Shown in pieces: positions 59,993-64,000 of a stretch of DNA of 64,000 nt. A model generated the notes under the pieces. It was not told the DNA's origin, ran no database searches, and saw only the letters and a program-made list of their open reading frames with translations. Made by a program: the position numbers and the translations under genes. The stretch's first letter is position 1, and every line of letters begins with the position of its first letter. The stretch is from CAYGZL01 sp964354345 (GTDB lineage: Bacteria; Chloroflexota; Anaerolineae; Anaerolineales; UBA4823): the NCBI GenBank assembly GCA_964354345.1, contig CAYGZL010000017.1, forward strand, positions 1-64,000, read 5' to 3'.

Positions 59993-62941
59993 TTATGGAG
60001 TCCGGTCTTCCTCCCCGATTATAGTCTTTACGGGAAGATCGACATGGAATGTGGTGGCATGACCGGGGGAACTGTCGACTCCAATCCGACCCCCGTGCCG
60101 CTCAACGATCTCTTTACAAATCGCCAATCCTAAACCTGTGCCCGGTTCTCCGGAGTCGTAGCCAGTGCGACCGCGGTAGAAACGCTCAAAGATATGGTGT
60201 ATCTCTTCTTTGGGGATCGGTGGGCCATCATTAGTAATTGAGATCCGCACATGACCAGGGATCAACTCGACCCGGACTGTGATTGCTCCTCCATCAGGCG
60301 TGTAGGATACCGCATTGCCAATCATATTATTGAACACCTGCATCATTTCTGGATAACCCAGCGGAACAAGCGGGGCTTGGGAATTTGGCAGGTGGGTCCA
60401 TTTCAAGTTCTTATTTTCTACCCGCGCCAGGTAGGTCTGATGAACCTTTTCCAGAATTTGATCGAGTGAATATCGTTCGAGATGGAAAGAGGATTGGTTT
60501 TGGTCCAGGCGTGTCAAGGTAAGCAAATCTTCAATGAGATTTGAAAGCCTTTGGGCCTCATTTTTCAATATCGCCAGGTGAGTTTCCATGCCCTGGATTT
60601 TATGGCGCTCCAGCAGTTCTAAATAAAGCATGATATTGGTGATTGGCGCGCGCAGTTCATGACTCACATTGGACACGAATTGGTCTTTCAGCTTATCTAC
60701 CTCTTTAAGCTGTTCATTGGCATCCGCGAGTTGTTGATTAACTGTCGCCAACTCCGCTGTTCGTTCGGCGACACGTTGTTCAAGGGTAGTCAGTAAGCGG
60801 ATTTTCTCGATCGCCACACCGGCGTGTCGCCCAATGGACTCGGCCAATGCCAGATCGCGTTCCGTGAATAGATTCTTGGAAGACAGGTTAAAGAGGATCA
60901 GAACTCCCAGGCATACCTCACCACTGACAACCGGCACCTCAATGGCGGTTTTAACCCCGAACTCAATCCACTCAGATATCGCACGGGGATGATCTGGATA
61001 ATATGACACTAAGACTGGTCGGCGACTATCAATCACTTCCCAGGCAATGCCCTCGCCGCGCGACCTGGGTTTGGGTTGGAAGCCAGGCGGTAAGTGATAA
61101 GTATAAGCCGTAGAAAGGGTTTGGTTGTCAGCGGAAATGAGCGCCAGTACACCGGCATCAGCTCGAGTAAGATCACAGGCGCGTTGGACAATATCTGGCA
61201 GAACGGTGGTGAAATCCTGGGCGGCGTTGAGCAGACTGGCCAGTTCATTTAGACTTTGTTCACGTTGTAAGCTTTGTTTCGTTTCGTCCAGCAACAGAAC
61301 TTTATCAATTGCCAGAGATACCTGGCTGGTAATCTGTCCTAAACGATTAATTTCCTGCTCCGTAAAGCGATGGGTTTGGCGATAATGCAGGAAGACAGCC
61401 CCCAGCTTGCGCTCATTAGCGATCAACGGCAAAGCGATCGAAGACCTGGAACCGATTTGTTCGATATAGGCGGTATTATAGCCTTTAACTTTCCGTGAAT
61501 CTTCGCTGGCGATCGGACGACCTTCCTGCAAGACCAACCAAGTAACCGTCACTTCACCGGGTGGCGTGGATTGCCCAATTTCTCCTATTGCACCTTCGCC
61601 ATAAATCGCTCCCAAAGTGGTAACCCGCCGGGTGTCGTTCCATAAAGTAATATATCCAATATCGGCTTGCATTGCCCGGCAGAGCTGTTCGACCAGCGCC
61701 TGTAAAACGCGATGTAAATCGGGCATTAGTAACGCATCCAGAGTGATCTCATTCAACAGCGCCAGGTTGGACTGATTTTCTTGCAAAGCCCGTTCCGCCT
61801 GCTGGCGTTCGGTGATATCCCGTAAGATTGCAGTATAGAATATCTCACCATCGATCGTAATGAGCGAGATCGAAGCCTCAACTGGGAATTGCTCACCATT
61901 CGTCCGTATGCCGATCGTCTGGTTTAGCAAGCGCGGATTTACACCTGCAGGATTTAACGAAATACCCTGATCCACGATTGGCTGGCGCGTATCACGAAAA
62001 CCTTCTGGTAGAAAGCGTGCTAGCGGTTGACCGAGGGCCTGATCGATAGTTATGCCAAACAATCCTTCAGCTGCCCGGTTGAAGAGGATGATTCGCAGAT
62101 TGGAATCGGTAATAATAATCGCGTCCCGCGCCGAGTTGATGATTGCGGCCAGGTGCGCCTCTGTTCTGCGCAAATCACTTTCCATTTGTCCCAAACGCCC
62201 GAAGAGCACCTCGAATGTCTTGCGGGGTTGCTCGCCAGCATAACCGGGTTGTCGGATCGCGACCCGGGTTATATAAATCGCCGCTAATGGCCAGAGAACC
62301 AGGGCAGCGACCGGTTTACCTACCAGATGACTTGGTAAATCAGCTACCAGACCAGAAGAACCAACCAGATAAAGGAATGGAAAGACTAAAGCGTCTACGA
62401 TCAGACTACCCAACAAACCCAAACCGGTAGATATACTGACCGGGATGCGACGGTTTGTTGCAGCCTGAAAGATAATCGCGATGGCAAACAGGTCAGCGAG
62501 AAAAGCAGTTATAGAAGAAATTATTTCTCTCAAGTTGGGCTGGACAACCTGGTTATTGCTTTCCAGGCCAGCAAAATTCCCTCCCCCAGGCAGGCTTAGG
62601 TGCAGGTTCCCGGTAAAAAGTAAAAGTAAAACAATGGCGCTGACGCCTAATACACCGAAAATCGCCTGGCGCGCGGCCGCGGTACCGTCGGCGATATATA
62701 AAATGAGCACCCCCATTAAAATTACCGGTACCAACACAACCGATCCCACGGGCAGGCTCAGCCATGGAAACGGTCGGACAAAAATTCCCAGCGGAGAAGT
62801 AAATTGAAGCAATCCGGTTAATCCCCCCAAGAATAATAATAACGGTGTTAGCCCATAACGTTTACGTAAGGTGTGCAGACCCAGGACGATACTTTCCAGA
62901 ATTAAGAGTTCGACTAACAGCAACAGAAGGTTTACTAACAC
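59993..62941 (-). CDS. Membrane sensor histidine kinase with PAS and two GAF domains
   Basis: A 982-aa kinase that starts at a GTG, with GGGGAT 8 nt upstream. Residues 1 to about 245 are seven or so hydrophobic helices, resembling the vitamin-uptake-like sensor domain. A PAS domain (about 260-385, INSARDAIIITDSNLRIILF), a GAF domain (about 400-550) and a second GAF (about 565-725) follow. The phospho-accepting His is in FVSNVSHELRAPITN. The ATPase domain has NMIGNAVSYTPDGGAITV and GTGLGLAICKEIVERHGG. No receiver domain is fused. No response regulator gene lies beside it within the window. The signal is not known. Confidence 0.9.
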   Translation of the reverse strand: MLVNLLLLLVELLILESIVLGLHTLRKRYGLTPLLLFLGGLTGLLQFTSPLGIFVRPFPWLSLPVGSVVLVPVILMGVLILYIADGTAAARQAIFGVLGVSAIVLLLLFTGNLHLSLPGGGNFAGLESNNQVVQPNLREIISSITAFLADLFAIAIIFQAATNRRIPVSISTGLGLLGSLIVDALVFPFLYLVGSSGLVADLPSHLVGKPVAALVLWPLAAIYITRVAIRQPGYAGEQPRKTFEVLFGRLGQMESDLRRTEAHLAAIINSARDAIIITDSNLRIILFNRAAEGLFGITIDQALGQPLARFLPEGFRDTRQPIVDQGISLNPAGVNPRLLNQTIGIRTNGEQFPVEASISLITIDGEIFYTAILRDITERQQAERALQENQSNLALLNEITLDALLMPDLHRVLQALVEQLCRAMQADIGYITLWNDTRRVTTLGAIYGEGAIGEIGQSTPPGEVTVTWLVLQEGRPIASEDSRKVKGYNTAYIEQIGSRSSIALPLIANERKLGAVFLHYRQTHRFTEQEINRLGQITSQVSLAIDKVLLLDETKQSLQREQSLNELASLLNAAQDFTTVLPDIVQRACDLTRADAGVLALISADNQTLSTAYTYHLPPGFQPKPRSRGEGIAWEVIDSRRPVLVSYYPDHPRAISEWIEFGVKTAIEVPVVSGEVCLGVLILFNLSSKNLFTERDLALAESIGRHAGVAIEKIRLLTTLEQRVAERTAELATVNQQLADANEQLKEVDKLKDQFVSNVSHELRAPITNIMLYLELLERHKIQGMETHLAILKNEAQRLSNLIEDLLTLTRLDQNQSSFHLERYSLDQILEKVHQTYLARVENKNLKWTHLPNSQAPLVPLGYPEMMQVFNNMIGNAVSYTPDGGAITVRVELIPGHVRISITNDGPPIPKEEIHHIFERFYRGRTGYDSGEPGTGLGLAICKEIVERHGGRIGVDSSPGHATTFHVDLPVKTIIGEEDRTP

Positions 62942-62988
62942 GCGCTCGTATCCCCAGGCACGACCAGGTTATCTGGTCTATATTATAT

Positions 62989-63024
62989 GGCTGGTTGCCC
63001 AGGTGGGCGCCTGAGCAACCAGCC
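62989..63024. terminator. Hairpin upstream of the histidine kinase gene
   Basis: A perfect 10-bp stem (GGCTGGTTGC at 62989-62998 with its complement at 63015-63024) and a small inner stem AGG/CCT. It follows the stop of the PDZ protein gene at 63038 on the minus strand. There is no T tail. A TATAAT (62982-62987, minus) and the palindrome GACCAG-N5-CTGGTC (62962-62978) lie beyond it toward the kinase gene. Confidence 0.45.
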
Positions 63025-63037
63025 TGTCGGGCATCAA

Positions 63038-64000
63038 TTACGGAACACTCAGTATGAAGTCTGTTAACTCCAGCGTGATCGGTAATATGTCGAATGAGGC
63101 AAACGATATACCCGCTTTCCCCTCGGTCAAAACATTATCAGTTCCAACATAGGTTTGCTTATTATTAATCCACAAACCAAGCTTATTATCCTGGCAGACC
63201 GCGGTATAGACATTCGTGCTTTGACCAGTCTTGATTGCGGTTGAGCCACCGTTATAGATTAGCACATACTCCTGCTTATTCACATCGTAGCGATAGATAT
63301 AGTACGTGCCATCGTTAGCAATATTGAACTCGTACCAACCGCGATCAGAAACACGACAAACCATGCCGACATTGTTCTTATTACGCCCCAGATTGACCAC
63401 CTTGGCGTCGATCCGTACATTCGAAGTAGCAAATTGATCATAAACCAGGTACAGGTAAGTGTTCTGGTTAATGAAATCTACCAGTAGTTTTCCATTTTTC
63501 AGGTCAGCCGTGACACCTTCATTGTCATTCACAATGGCATTCGACTGTGCATCCACGCGATAATAAATCCATGAAGATAATGGCTGGGTGAAATCAGCCT
63601 GATAGTAGACATCTCCAGATTTGGAGGCATTCGGATTAGGTTGGTTGCCAGCCGTTTGGTCGCCGGACTGCCCCCCCGTTTGATCGCTGCCTCCAGTCGT
63701 GGCTTTCACTTCCAACTTCCGGCCGTTTATTTGACCTTCTAGAATTTGCTGGTCTAACCAACGAAATACGGTCATACTCAGCGTCGCGCCAGCATCACGG
63801 CTGCGCAGGATCTGGCAATATTCTTTCATCGTTCCATCGCTAGCCAGAACCAGCCCTTCCAGTTGGGTGATAATATCACCCGCCTTCAACCCCGCCTTAT
63901 CAGCGCTTGAGCCAGACTGCACTGAGGAGATCCAAATGCCGGAGATAGTACCATCGTCGGAGCGCACTGCCTGACCGTTGATTCCCAGGGTTTCCAGGTT
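63038..64000 (-). CDS. Partial PDZ-domain protease-like protein (5' end outside window)
   Basis: The frame is open to the window edge: before the GTG at 63967 it reads NLETLGINGQAV, continuing into RSDDGTISGIWIS. The visible part has a PDZ domain (VQSGSSADKAGLKAGDIITQ and LVLASDGTMKEYCQILR), the layout of a trypsin-like DegP/HtrA protease C-terminus. After a Gly/Gln/Ser-rich linker (TTGGSDQTGGQSGDQTAGN), a beta-sandwich domain of about 150 residues follows (VYYQADFTQPLSSWIYYRV to LELTDFILSVP), like a carbohydrate-binding concanavalin fold. Any catalytic domain lies beyond base 64000, so the protease call is inferred. Confidence 0.75.
   Translation of the reverse strand, partial: NLETLGINGQAVRSDDGTISGIWISSVQSGSSADKAGLKAGDIITQLEGLVLASDGTMKEYCQILRSRDAGATLSMTVFRWLDQQILEGQINGRKLEVKATTGGSDQTGGQSGDQTAGNQPNPNASKSGDVYYQADFTQPLSSWIYYRVDAQSNAIVNDNEGVTADLKNGKLLVDFINQNTYLYLVYDQFATSNVRIDAKVVNLGRNKNNVGMVCRVSDRGWYEFNIANDGTYYIYRYDVNKQEYVLIYNGGSTAIKTGQSTNVYTAVCQDNKLGLWINNKQTYVGTDNVLTEGKAGISFASFDILPITLELTDFILSVP

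Overview
The window looks like a chromosomal segment from a Chloroflexota bacterium, most likely of the Anaerolineae type. This is inferred from content, not from a marker gene: a coenzyme F420 gene cluster (cofC, cofD, cofE, an F420:NADPH oxidoreductase and two F420-type oxidoreductases), a DUF1385 membrane protein, an exporter starting with the MHGGGW N-terminus I associate with this phylum, DUF4332 helix-hairpin proteins, WD40 and SBBP propeller proteins, and two secreted proteins ending in an LPxxxR-type tail. No rRNA, tRNA, CRISPR array, insertion sequence or prophage was seen. Gene density is high, with many 4-bp ATGA overlaps. Start codons often needed re-choosing from ribosome binding sites.

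Layout. 1-3093 (minus): a partial prenyltransferase-fold protein, an aldo/keto reductase, then a beta-solenoid membrane protein, a 66-aa protein and a DUF4332 protein. 3294-7751 (plus): a sugar operon of PfkB kinase, GHMP kinase, DUF4432 epimerase-like protein and GH172/DUF2961 glycosidase. 7752-10437: decayed DNA with a nucleotidyltransferase-antitoxin remnant and an SBBP propeller gene broken by one amber codon. 10668-15312: endonuclease V, a ChbG/YdjC deacetylase, a lytic transglycosylase behind a LexA-like operator, a membrane protein and an AlaX-type editing protein. 15325-22188 (minus): the F420 cluster, with an SsnA-type amidohydrolase overlapping the F420 oxidoreductase, a NUDIX hydrolase and an unlisted 39-aa ribosomal protein bTHX. 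22414-30575 (plus): M20 dipeptidase, DUF1385 protein, CARDB-WD40 lipoprotein, phosphodiester glycosidase, an alpha/beta-hydrolase fused to an AMP-binding ligase, and a second hydrolase.

30563-41322 (mostly minus): a phosphodiesterase-like phosphatase, an EamA transporter whose first helix lies upstream of any standard start codon, small membrane and lipoproteins, a 1005-aa subtilase, galE, an anchored helix-hairpin protein, a 2-TM channel-like protein, a propeller lipoprotein and an isoprenylcysteine-methyltransferase-like enzyme. 41449-50586: a fructose-1-phosphate-kinase-like enzyme, a transglutaminase-like protein, a thioesterase, a secreted glycosidase, a compact DnaE polymerase, a CDP-alcohol phosphatidyltransferase and an MFS permease. 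50659-64000 (mostly minus): a LysM protein, an ABC exporter with an unusual ATPase-domain insertion, the giant pentapeptide protein, mannonate dehydratase, a histidine phosphatase, a PAS/GAF histidine kinase and a partial PDZ protein.

The strongest candidate for something undescribed is the 1528-aa membrane-anchored pentapeptide-repeat protein at 53495-58081. It carries fifteen tryptophan-rich linkers spaced exactly 91 residues apart, except for two spacings of 76, and it sits directly upstream of the ABC exporter. Other points of note are the 15-residue-repeat solenoid protein at 2482-3093, the LexA-like site over a strong promoter at 12987-13029, and the shared C-terminal tail of two secreted proteins.
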